Assembly (NCBI GenBank): GCA_934725305.1
Contig: CAKVBA010000032.1
Coordinates: 1 to 31,216, forward strand
DNA from: an uncultured Parabacteroides sp.
GTDB lineage: Bacteria > Bacteroidota > Bacteroidia > Bacteroidales > Tannerellaceae
Direction of reading: 5' to 3'
Length of the DNA stretch: 31,216 bases
A program made the translations under genes and the position numbers. Every line of letters starts with the position of its first letter. Position 1 is the stretch's first letter. The notes under the pieces were generated by a model. The model was not told the DNA's origin, did not search any database, and saw only the letters and a program-made list of their open reading frames with translations. Of this stretch, positions 1 through 7,489 are shown piece by piece.

Positions 1-109
1 ACGATGAGTTTAATCGGGAAAATACGGGAACGTCTGCCGGTTAACTCAGATTGAAGGAATTAAATGACTATCCCTAGCTTATTTGCAACAAAATGAATTA
101 AATGCTATT

Positions 110-141
110 ATTAAGCATGTGTTTCTTGTTTTTTGCTTAAT
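110..141. other. Short inverted repeat with T-rich loop
   Basis: ATTAAGCA at 110-117 is matched by TGCTTAAT at 134-141, with a T-rich 16-nt loop. It could fold as a weak hairpin in the untranslated end of whatever gene lies upstream of the window. There is no clear T-run after the stem, so a terminator role is doubtful. The first 54 bases are open in two forward frames, giving short tails that stop at 42 and 54, so an upstream gene may end here; I cannot choose between them. Confidence 0.3.
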
Positions 142-242
142 TAAAATGCATTCATATTTGTACCAAGAAATGCTAATTTATTGATTATCAATATAGTTTA
201 TTTTCGAGGAGGTGAAGTAAGTAATCACTGATAGATAAATAG

Positions 243-284
243 AAAACTCGGGTGGCTCGAATAGAGTTGCACCGAGTTTTTTTG
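243..284 (+). terminator. Rho-independent terminator-like hairpin
   Basis: A stem of AAAACTCGG plus TG (one bulged G) at 243-254 pairs with CACCGAGTTTT at 270-280, and a run of T follows to 283. This is the classic form of an intrinsic terminator for rightward transcription. No complete gene is visible upstream in the window, so it ends either a gene to the left of position 1 or a short untranslated RNA. A purine-rich GAGGAGGTGAAG lies about 25 bp upstream but no start codon follows it. Confidence 0.6.
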
Positions 285-402
285 TTGCTGCACTGAAAAA
301 ACTGCAGCTCGTATAATTATAATATATGTACTGCTGTTACATGCTTACTTTTCTGATAGTGTTTCTTTTTTTTCTCATTATCAGAGTTTAATTAGCATTG
401 CT

Positions 403-530
403 CTAATGTTCCATTATTAAATCCTTCATCATTTTTATCAATTCAAAGAATGTCAAATCTCGAATTCCATCAACCCTTGAACTTTCAAAGAGTTTTGCCT
501 TGTTGATGAAGTCCATATAGCGGTCGCTAT
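403..530 (-). pseudogene. C-terminal remnant of an unidentified protein gene
   Basis: Reading the minus strand from about 530 down to a TAG at 403-405 gives about 42 codons of protein-like sequence, including MDFINKAKLFESS and DLTFFELIKMMKDLI. The upstream part of the gene is missing: from 530 on, the same frame runs into units of the 22-bp repeat family and then stops at 631-633. The frame stays open across the repeat by chance or because of read-through. I do not recognise the protein. It is best read as the 3' end of a gene broken by the repeat cluster. Confidence 0.4.
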
Positions 531-595
531 TCAGATTGGGTAAGCATCCACTTTGAACGAAATAACTACTCCGTTTGGAAAGGATAGTTACTCCG
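530..595 (-). repeat. Three-unit fragment of the 22-bp tandem array, inverted
   Basis: Three consecutive 22-bp units (530-551, 552-573, 574-595) match the reverse complement of units in the large arrays: ACTCCG recurs at 568 and 590, and 534-545 resembles the GATTGGGTAGGC part of the unit at 13495-13516. The orientation is opposite to the array at 784-959, so the two face each other across the MITE end at 641. The fragment lacks the AT-rich second half seen in the full arrays. Confidence 0.7.
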
Positions 596-733
596 TTTTT
601 TGAACCCGTTATTGCAATTCCGCCAATGGGTTAACTGTTTTATCCCCAAATCGGTCATTTGATTACGATTCTTGTTAGTGCTTGTTTTGAGCAGATTGCA
701 ATGGCTGCGTTGAAGGCACATTTATCAACCATG

Positions 734-1077
734 AAAATACAATAAGTCAACAGGCGGACAAGAGACTACCAATCCGGTCAAAACGGAGTAGTTATTCCGT
801 CCGAACGGAGTGCCTACCCAATCCAAACGGAGTAGTTATTCCGTTCCAACGGAGTGCCTACCCATTTTCAAAAAAGTCTATACCCTTTTTTGAAAAAGCC
901 TATACCCTTTTTTCAAAAACTCTATAGACTATTGAAAGATAGTCTATAACCCCTTTTTTCAGGGTGTTTGAGTCGAGACAGATTCATCTGTCAAATCCGG
1001 CGAAATCGCCCATCATTTCTGCCGGATCCGTTACCGCTTTTAGCAAACAATAATCCAGATAAAAATACAATAACTAT
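734..1077 (+). repeat. Direct-repeat-bounded module carrying the 22-bp array (copy 1)
   Basis: The module is bounded by AAAATACAATAA at 734-745 and AAAAATACAATAACTAT at 1061-1077. After a lead of about 40 bp it holds the eight-unit 22-bp array (784-959), then a conserved trailer with two small inverted repeats: ACAGAT/ATCTGT near 979-992 and ATCCGGC/GCCGGAT around 1000-1027. No reading frame of note crosses it, and a 22-bp period cannot encode a protein repeat in a constant frame. The same layout recurs at 13267-13613 and 17172-17518. Confidence 0.8.
784..959 (+). repeat. Eight tandem 22-bp units (array copy 1)
   Basis: Units start at 784, 806, 828, 850, 872, 894, 916 and 938 with no indel. 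Units 1-4 begin CGGAGT and alternate between an AGTTATTCCG type (1, 3) and a GCCTACCCA type (2, 4). Units 5-8 are AT-rich variants of the form AAAAGTCTATACCCTTTTTT. Units 7 and 8 together make a perfect 10-bp inverted repeat, TATAGACTAT (923-932) and ATAGTCTATA (939-948), around the loop TGAAAG. There are no spacers, so this is not a CRISPR. Confidence 0.9.
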
Positions 1078-1329
1078 CCCTCAGCGCATATTTGATTCTG
1101 ACAATAGATTATTCATTTATATAAACAGGTAAGTTGATGTTTATTCACCTGAGAAGCTTTAGCCGAAAGAAGTGCTGACAAGAGTTGGAAAGAATAAAAA
1201 CATTCAGCTGTTTTTACTTTTTTCGTTCTAATGACCTATTTGAGGGTTAATAGATGACTCATTAGAAATCTCTAATCTGACATGAAAGCCTTCTAATTGT
1301 CTTTGCTTCATGCCGCTGTTCTTTCGCTA

Positions 1330-1337
1330 TACTTTTG
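1330..1337 (+). promoter_or_regulatory. Bacteroidetes -7 promoter box of the efflux operon
   Basis: TACTTTTG fits TAnnTTTG. A TTTG lies at 1302-1305, but the 24-bp gap is longer than the usual 19-21, so the -33 box is doubtful. The expected transcription start falls close to the ATG at 1343, so the message would have almost no leader. Confidence 0.5.
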
Positions 1338-1342
1338 TAGCC

Positions 1343-2617
1343 ATGAAAACAAACAGATATTTTTTATTGGCACTCATCTGCATGTCTTTGACTTCTGCTG
1401 GCGCACAAAGCAGAAGGATGACGATTGATGAGGTAGATAGCATTACTGCTCACCAAAGTCTGCGGCTTAAGGCCTCGCTACTGGAGATAGATGCGGCAAA
1501 AGGTCAGCTAAAACAAGCAAAGGCGTATGAAAATCCGGAGGTGCAACTGACACACAACGTGCAGAACCCCACCAATCGTAAATGGTTCGATACCGGACAT
1601 GACGGGCAGACCGATATTCAAGTGTCGCAACCGATCGCCATTGGTGGACAACACAAAAACAAGGTGAGATTGGCCGAGGCAACACTAAAAGCCAGTAAGG
1701 CAGCTCACGATGCAGCGATGTTGGACGTTAGATGTGAAGCTCGCACAACATTTATCGAACTTTACAATGCACAACAAAAGCTGAAAGTGTATGACAAGGA
1801 GATAACATCCACAAAAAAGATTTACGATACATACAGTGATCAAACAGACAAAGGGAATGTGTCCAAGATGGAGACGTTTCGCATTGCAGCGATGCTCAAC
1901 CAGCTTCGCGCGGAGAAGGCCAAGCTACAGCTTTATATAAATGAACTACAAATGCAGTTGTGTCTGCTGCTCGACATTCCCGGTGTAGAACCCATTGAGA
2001 CTCTAATGGATGAGGAAACCGAAATCCGTTCTATCATCGACAATCTCGCCAAACTCCAGTCTCTGGTGGCTCCGGGAAACACAGATATTCTTCAAGACAT
2101 CGTACAGAATCACCCTGAGATAATCCAGGCTAAGTATCAAGAAGATAGTGCCATTCATGCCATCAAAGCAGAAAAATCGGAGGCTCTTCCTCGCATCGCT
2201 CTGAACGGCGAATGGGACAAAAATGGTAGCATCGGACACAACTTCTTTGCCGTGGGTGCAACATTGTCTGTGCCTCTTTGGAATCGCAACAAGGGAAACA
2301 TCCGTTCTGCTAAAGCCAAACATAAACAGGCTGCCATAGAGCGACAACAGAAGGAAAACGAGTTACAGGCATCGTTGTTGACCCATTATCGTGCCACCAT
2401 ACTGAACTTGAAGCTCGTAGAAGAACAAAAGCAACAAATGTCAACCGACTTAGAGATGCTTCTCGAGGCCGCAGAGCAGCAATTCATAAAGCGAAACATA
2501 TCGGTGATAGAGTTTGTCGATTTGTATAGCAGCTATCGCGACACCAAATTCCAAATGGAGGATGCCAAGGCGCAACTCTTAAAAAGCAATGAAGAACTAA
2601 AAAAATACACACGATGA
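1343..2617 (+). CDS. TolC-family outer-membrane factor of a heavy-metal RND efflux system
   Basis: The product (424 aa) is the outer-membrane channel of a three-part efflux pump. It starts with a signal peptide (MKTNRYFLLALICMSLTSAGA) and continues with the two long coiled-coil repeats typical of OEP/TolC proteins, rich in Ala, Gln and Lys, with AIGGQHKNK in the first repeat and VPLWNRNKG in the second. A longer reading from an ATG at 1310 adds 11 residues ahead of the signal peptide and would cover the -7 box, so I chose 1343. The stop overlaps the next start (ATGA at 2614-2617), which indicates translational coupling with the adaptor and pump. The family (CzcC/CusC) is secure; the metal is not. 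Confidence 0.88.
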   Translation: MKTNRYFLLALICMSLTSAGAQSRRMTIDEVDSITAHQSLRLKASLLEIDAAKGQLKQAKAYENPEVQLTHNVQNPTNRKWFDTGHDGQTDIQVSQPIAIGGQHKNKVRLAEATLKASKAAHDAAMLDVRCEARTTFIELYNAQQKLKVYDKEITSTKKIYDTYSDQTDKGNVSKMETFRIAAMLNQLRAEKAKLQLYINELQMQLCLLLDIPGVEPIETLMDEETEIRSIIDNLAKLQSLVAPGNTDILQDIVQNHPEIIQAKYQEDSAIHAIKAEKSEALPRIALNGEWDKNGSIGHNFFAVGATLSVPLWNRNKGNIRSAKAKHKQAAIERQQKENELQASLLTHYRATILNLKLVEEQKQQMSTDLEMLLEAAEQQFIKRNISVIEFVDLYSSYRDTKFQMEDAKAQLLKSNEELKKYTR

Positions 2618-3702
2618 GAACATATACAATTACAACAATATTGACAGGCTTGTCATTATTGACCGCCTGCAACAACAAGAACCAGCAGGCCAATGCCGAA
2701 AAGCAGCTCACTGCGATAGAAAAAGGTATGGTAACTGCCACTGAGATCGTGCAGATGAGAAGTATCGACGACGAACTGATGTTGAATGGCGATGTGGCAT
2801 GCGACGAAGCACTGCTGCGCAAAGTGTTTGTGCCTTGCACCGGTAAAGTGTCGGATCTCGCCGTTGAGATCGGTGACAAGGTGACTCGTGGTCAGCAATT
2901 GGCAACAATCCATAGCGAGGGCGCCGCCGACTTCCGCAAATCGATGGATGATGCGGATGCAGAAATACGTATGGCACAGAGACAATATACTATGCAACAA
3001 GACCTGCATACATCCGGAATGGCCTCAGACAAGGATGTGGAGGAAGCACGTGAACGCGTAGTCATAGCTCAAGCTGAACGCCAACGGCTGTGCGATATAG
3101 CTAATATCAACGGATATAACAATAAGGCCAATGCAACTCTCATAGCACCCATCTCGGGATATGTAATAGCTAAACGCTTCTACAACGATTCTTACGTAAG
3201 CGAAGACAACAACGACGAAGCAGCCATCGAGATTGTCGATCTGAGCCGAGTATGGGTGATTGCCGACGTGTATGAGAGCGACATCGCCAAAATAAAACAA
3301 GGTGCAGAAACGGCCGTTACCACCATGGCTTATCCCGACGTCGTCTTCCGAGGAAAGATTGACAAGGTGTATAGCGTACTCGACAGCGAAAGCAAGACCA
3401 TGAAGGTGCGCATAAATCTCGACAATCCCGAAGGAATGCTAAGGCCGGGAATGTTTGCCAGCGTGGGCGTAAGTCTTTCACCCAACGGTAAGTGTATGCC
3501 CGCTGTACCATCATCGGCCGTAATATTCGACAATGGCAAAGACTACGTGATGGTGACTTCTGAAGGAAGATACGAACGCAGAGAAGTGAGTGTGGCCCAT
3601 GCCTCGGCTGAATACAGCTTCATCACTTCGGGTGTGAAGGCAGGCGAAGAGGTGGTCACAAAGAACGCATTGTTACACTTTAATGCTTTTGGCAATGAAT
3701 AA
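2614..3702 (+). CDS. czcB: Periplasmic adaptor (membrane fusion) lipoprotein of the RND metal pump
   Basis: This 362-aa protein links the inner-membrane pump to the outer-membrane channel. The N-terminus has a lipobox ending LLTAC, with Cys19 as the expected lipidated residue. Then come the split biotinyl/lipoyl-like domain (KVFVPCTGKVSDLAVEIGDKV near 70-90 and ATLIAPISGYVIAKRF near 170-185) flanking a helical hairpin, then a beta-barrel domain (VWVIADVYESD) and a membrane-proximal domain. The order matches HlyD/CzcB adaptors. No His-rich metal-binding N-terminus is visible. It overlaps the upstream gene by 4 bp and the pump gene by 8-20 bp. The czcB name is by homology of type, not proven specificity. 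Confidence 0.88.
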   Translation: MRTYTITTILTGLSLLTACNNKNQQANAEKQLTAIEKGMVTATEIVQMRSIDDELMLNGDVACDEALLRKVFVPCTGKVSDLAVEIGDKVTRGQQLATIHSEGAADFRKSMDDADAEIRMAQRQYTMQQDLHTSGMASDKDVEEARERVVIAQAERQRLCDIANINGYNNKANATLIAPISGYVIAKRFYNDSYVSEDNNDEAAIEIVDLSRVWVIADVYESDIAKIKQGAETAVTTMAYPDVVFRGKIDKVYSVLDSESKTMKVRINLDNPEGMLRPGMFASVGVSLSPNGKCMPAVPSSAVIFDNGKDYVMVTSEGRYERREVSVAHASAEYSFITSGVKAGEEVVTKNALLHFNAFGNE

Positions 3703-6700
3703 GTTTATCGATTTCATCCTATCATTCTCGCTCAAACGCAAGTATCTCATCATCTGCCTGACACTTCTCACCGTGGCAGTGGGAGTAATGAGCTTCAAGG
3801 ATACGCCGGTCGATGCGTTTCCCGACGTGACCAACACCAAAGTAACAATTATCACGCAATGGACCGGCCGCTCGGCCGAAGAAATAGAGAAGTTTGTCAC
3901 TATCCCTATCGAGATAGCGATGAACTCGGTGCAGAAGAAGACTGACATACGAAGCACAACGCTATTCGGTCTGTCGGTAGTTACCGTGGTATTCGATGAC
4001 CATGTGGATGACGAGTTCGCCCGGCAACAGGTGTACAACATGATTAATGACGCCGATCTGCCAGAGGGAGCAGATCCGGAGGTGCAGCCGTTGAGCGGTC
4101 CCACGGGCGAGATATTCCGCTATACGCTATCGAGCACACAGCATAGCGTGAGAGAGCTGAAAACGCTACAAGACTGGGTGATAGAACGCAAGCTACGCAG
4201 TGTGCCGGGCATTGCCGACATAGTGAGTTTCGGCGGAGAGGTAAAGACCTTTGAGGTAAGTGTCAATCCCAACCAGCTTGCCACCTATGGCATCAGTAGC
4301 TTAGAATTATACCAAGCCATCGCCAACTCCAATGTGAATGTGGGTGGAGATGTCATCGAGCGAAACTCTCAAGCGTATGTTGTCAGAGGCATTGGCCTGA
4401 TAAACAATATCCAGGAGATAGGCAATATTGTCGTGAAGAACGTGAATGGCACACCCATTCTCGTGCGCAACCTTGCCAAGGTGTGCGAGTCTTACCAACC
4501 GCGTTTGGGACAAGTAGGACGAGATGATGAGAACGACGTAGTAGAAGGCATCGTTGTGATGCGTAAAGGAGAAAACCCCGAGAAGGTGATTGCTGCGTTG
4601 AAGGATAAAATCGCAGAGATTCAAGAAGAGGATCTGCCTGAAGATGTAAAGATTAAGGCATTCTACGACCGTGAAGATCTGGTAAACCTAAGCGTAAACA
4701 CCGTTTTCCACAATGTGCTTGAGGGTATATTGTTGGTTACATTGGTGGTGTTTCTCTTTATGCGCGACTGGCGTAGCACAATCATCGTGGCGAGCGTCAT
4801 ACCGCTGGCCCTGCTCTTTGCCTTTATCTGTCTCCACCTGAATGACATGAGTGCCAACCTGCTGTCTATGGGAGCCATCGACTTTGGTATCATCATCGAC
4901 GGAGCTGTAGTGATGGTAGAGGCTCTGTTCGTGGCTTTATCTTCAGAAGCACGCGCCATAGGAATGGTGGCTTTCAACAAGCGTAGCAAACTGGGAATGA
5001 TACGCATCACGGCACGCAGCAAGGCGAAGTCGGTGTTCTTCTCTAAATTGGTCATCATCACGGCCCTGTTACCGATCTTTTCATTCCAGAAAGTGGAAGG
5101 AAAGATGTTCTCTCCGTTGGCCTTCACGCTGGGCTTTGCCCTTCTCGGTGCACTGATATTCACACTGACGTTGGTGCCCGTACTCTCATCGATGATGCTC
5201 CGGAAGAATATCTACGAGAAAAAGAATATCTTCCTGGATTTCGTATATCGCCATTTCGACAGGTTCTTTCTCATCTGCCATCGTAACAGTAAGAAGGCCA
5301 TCTCCATTGCGGCTATATGCATGGTGGCTGGACTATCATCTTTTATGTTGCTGGGCTCGGAGTTTCTTCCTCAGATGAACGAAGGTAGCATCTATGCACG
5401 TGCCACCTTGCCACAAAGCGTGTCGCTGAAGGAGAGTGTGAAGCTTGCCAACCGTTTCCGCACGATATTGCGCTCGTTCCCGGAGGTGAGTCAGGTAATG
5501 ACACAGACCGGCAGACCCAACGATGGCACCGACGCCACAGGCTTCTACAACATCGAGCTTTTCGTGAAGATGCATCCCGAAAGTGAATGGAAGACAGGAC
5601 GCACCAAAGAGCAACTCGTGGATGATATGAACAAGCGACTGAACGTGTATCCGGGTATCGACTTCAACTTCTCACAACCTATCTCCGACAATGTAGAAGA
5701 GGCCGTGTCGGGAGTAAAAGGTGCTATCGTAGCCAAAGTGTATGGCAAAGACCTGCGCGAGACAGAGCGCATTGCCGATCAGATATATAAGACGATGAAA
5801 CCCATACGTGGCATTGCCGACTTGGGCGTAATTCGCAACATGGGGCAACCCGAGTTGCAGATCAACATCGACGAAGGCCGATTGGCTCGCTATGGTGTGA
5901 GCAAAGACAATGTGCAGAGCATCATCGAGATGGCAATTGGAGGAAAGGCTGCATCACAAGTGTATGAAGAAGAACGTAAATTCAATCTCATCGTGCGCTA
6001 TGACAAACCGTTTCGCGACAACGCCGAGGCCATCGGAAAGATAAAAGTGCCCACCGATGATGGACAGATGATTCCCATCAGCGAACTGGCAACGATCAAG
6101 ACAATCACGGGACCGCTAATCATTTATCGTGAGAATCACGTGCGCTACTGTGCCGTAAAATTCTCCGTGCGCGACCGCGATATGGGCAGTGCTGTGGATG
6201 AGAGTCGTGCCAAAGTGGAAAAGGCGGTGAAGTTGCCCGCCGGCTACAAGATAGAGTGGAGCGGCGACTTCGAGAATCAGAAGCGTGCTACCAACAGGCT
6301 GGCCCAGGTTGTTCCTATCAGCATCCTGCTGATATTTGGAATCTTATACGTACTGTTCGGCAATGCACGAGATGCTGCACTCGTATTGAGCAATGTGCCT
6401 TTTGCTGCCGTAGGCGGCGTGTTGATCCTGCTCCTCACCGGTTTCAACTTCTCCATCTCGGCCGGCATCGGATTCATCTGTCTTTTTGGTATCTGTATCC
6501 AGAATGGAGTAATCATGATTATGGATATCAAGCATTTTATCCGTCATCGCCATCCGTTGGCAGAGGCCGTGGAGAAAGGTATGCACTCGCGTATCCGCTC
6601 TGTTCTCATGACAGCCATGATGGCCACTCTCGGATTGTTGCCTGCAGCTCTTAGCAATGGCATCGGATCTGAAAGCCAGCGACCATTGGCCATCGTCATC

Positions 6701-6796
6701 ATTGGCGGACTTACGGGCGCAACGGTGTTTACGCTCTTTATCTTCCCACTGATAGTAGAATCTGTATATAGACACGTGAACATCAGGAAAATATAA
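3683..6796 (+). CDS. czcA: CzcA-type heavy-metal efflux RND transporter
   Basis: The protein (1037 aa, normal family length) is the proton-driven inner-membrane pump. TM4 carries DFGIIIDGAVVMVE with D400, D406 and E413. This is the signature of the divalent-cation HME-RND group (CzcA: Zn, Co, Ni, Cd), not the monovalent CusA type. The layout is normal: TM1, a large periplasmic loop, a block of membrane segments from about 345, a second loop from about 560, and C-terminal segments from about 880. A second ATG at 3695 (MNKFIDFIL) is an equally good start and would leave an 8-bp overlap with the adaptor gene. It sits third in the efflux operon, upstream of a two-component pair that probably senses the metal. 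Confidence 0.92.
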   Translation: MLLAMNKFIDFILSFSLKRKYLIICLTLLTVAVGVMSFKDTPVDAFPDVTNTKVTIITQWTGRSAEEIEKFVTIPIEIAMNSVQKKTDIRSTTLFGLSVVTVVFDDHVDDEFARQQVYNMINDADLPEGADPEVQPLSGPTGEIFRYTLSSTQHSVRELKTLQDWVIERKLRSVPGIADIVSFGGEVKTFEVSVNPNQLATYGISSLELYQAIANSNVNVGGDVIERNSQAYVVRGIGLINNIQEIGNIVVKNVNGTPILVRNLAKVCESYQPRLGQVGRDDENDVVEGIVVMRKGENPEKVIAALKDKIAEIQEEDLPEDVKIKAFYDREDLVNLSVNTVFHNVLEGILLVTLVVFLFMRDWRSTIIVASVIPLALLFAFICLHLNDMSANLLSMGAIDFGIIIDGAVVMVEALFVALSSEARAIGMVAFNKRSKLGMIRITARSKAKSVFFSKLVIITALLPIFSFQKVEGKMFSPLAFTLGFALLGALIFTLTLVPVLSSMMLRKNIYEKKNIFLDFVYRHFDRFFLICHRNSKKAISIAAICMVAGLSSFMLLGSEFLPQMNEGSIYARATLPQSVSLKESVKLANRFRTILRSFPEVSQVMTQTGRPNDGTDATGFYNIELFVKMHPESEWKTGRTKEQLVDDMNKRLNVYPGIDFNFSQPISDNVEEAVSGVKGAIVAKVYGKDLRETERIADQIYKTMKPIRGIADLGVIRNMGQPELQINIDEGRLARYGVSKDNVQSIIEMAIGGKAASQVYEEERKFNLIVRYDKPFRDNAEAIGKIKVPTDDGQMIPISELATIKTITGPLIIYRENHVRYCAVKFSVRDRDMGSAVDESRAKVEKAVKLPAGYKIEWSGDFENQKRATNRLAQVVPISILLIFGILYVLFGNARDAALVLSNVPFAAVGGVLILLLTGFNFSISAGIGFICLFGICIQNGVIMIMDIKHFIRHRHPLAEAVEKGMHSRIRSVLMTAMMATLGLLPAALSNGIGSESQRPLAIVIIGGLTGATVFTLFIFPLIVESVYRHVNIRKI

Positions 6797-6804
6797 TATC
6801 TTTG
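6797..6804 (+). promoter_or_regulatory. -7 box directly ahead of the response-regulator gene
   Basis: TATCTTTG fits TAnnTTTG and lies at the end of the pump gene, straddling its TAA stop region; the regulator ATG begins only 4 bp downstream. If active it gives the two-component genes their own, nearly leaderless transcript separate from the efflux operon. No clear TTTG -33 box is seen. Confidence 0.45.
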
Positions 6805-6808
6805 CATC

Positions 6809-7489
6809 ATGAAGAAGATATTGATGGCTGAAGACGAAGAGAACATCTCAGACTTCGTGAGCCGCGGACTGAGAAACTTCGACTACGATGTTACGGTGGT
6901 AGATAACGGCACAGAGGCATGGCGATTGCTTGAGGAAGGCTATCGCTATGACCTTGTGATGCTCGACATACGCATGCCGGGAATGAACGGGCTGGAGGTG
7001 TGTAGAAGGATTCGTGACACCTTCGGCTACATGACTCCTGTACTTATGCTCACAGCTCTCGACACAACAGACGATGTGGTGATGGGACTACAGAATGGAG
7101 CAGATGAATACATCGCCAAACCATTCAAGTTCGTTGAGCTGCTGGCCCGCATCCAGGCGCTACTACGCCGGGCCGAACATTCCCGCAAGGGAACTGACCT
7201 TGTTTGTGGCGAACTGCGACTCGACGCATCTTCACACAAAGTGTATCGGGAAGACAAAGAATGGGATCTAAGTGTCAAGGAATATCGGCTACTACAATAT
7301 ATGATGGAGCACGAGGGTGAGATTCTATCACGCCGCCAACTGCTGAAGGATGTGTGGGACAAGGATTTTGATACCAACACCAACGTTATTGACGTATATG
7401 TGCGCTACCTGCGCCAGAAGATTGATGATGGCTTCGACCATAAGATAATTCAGACAGTGGTAGGCACCGGATATTGCTTGAAGAAATGA
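6809..7489 (+). CDS. OmpR-family response regulator
   Basis: This 226-aa DNA-binding regulator has an N-terminal receiver domain with the acidic pair E9-D10 region (AEDEEN), phospho-acceptor D53 in MLDIRMPG, T82 and K104 in AKPFKF. A winged-helix trans_reg_C domain follows from about 130 (SVKEYRLLQYMM, VDVYVRYLRQKID, TVVGTGYCL). It starts 12 bp after the pump stop and ends in an ATGA overlap with the kinase gene, so the pair is co-translated. Its position behind a CzcCBA-like operon suggests it activates that operon in response to metal, as CzcR or CusR do; this is inferred from context. Confidence 0.92.
   Translation: MKKILMAEDEENISDFVSRGLRNFDYDVTVVDNGTEAWRLLEEGYRYDLVMLDIRMPGMNGLEVCRRIRDTFGYMTPVLMLTALDTTDDVVMGLQNGADEYIAKPFKFVELLARIQALLRRAEHSRKGTDLVCGELRLDASSHKVYREDKEWDLSVKEYRLLQYMMEHEGEILSRRQLLKDVWDKDFDTNTNVIDVYVRYLRQKIDDGFDHKIIQTVVGTGYCLKK

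Larger units (their letters stand above)
641..1250 (+). mobile_element. MITE-like element with inserted 22-bp-repeat module (copy 1)
   Basis: The left end CCCAAATCGGTCATTTGATTA starts near 645 and the right end, read in reverse, is TTAACCCTCAAATAGGTCAT (about 1231-1250), so the element has imperfect terminal inverted repeats. The left arm (to about 718) matches the MITE at 30974 and the right arm (about 1164-1222, AGAAGTGCTGACAAGAGT onwards) matches 31090-31146. Between the arms sits the direct-repeat-bounded module at 734-1077. No transposase frame is present, so it is non-autonomous. The exact ends and target duplication are uncertain. Confidence 0.7.

Noticed and set aside
1..54. Tail of an upstream plus-strand CDS
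   Set aside because: Two forward frames end at 42 and 54 and neither can be chosen, so no gene is called.
784..959. CRISPR array
   Set aside because: Units are directly abutting 22-bp repeats with no unique spacers, and no cas gene is present.
4722..5210. CusA-type (copper/silver) specificity of the pump
   Set aside because: The TM4 motif DFGIIIDGAVVMVE is that of divalent-metal CzcA-type pumps; CusA lacks this Asp pattern.
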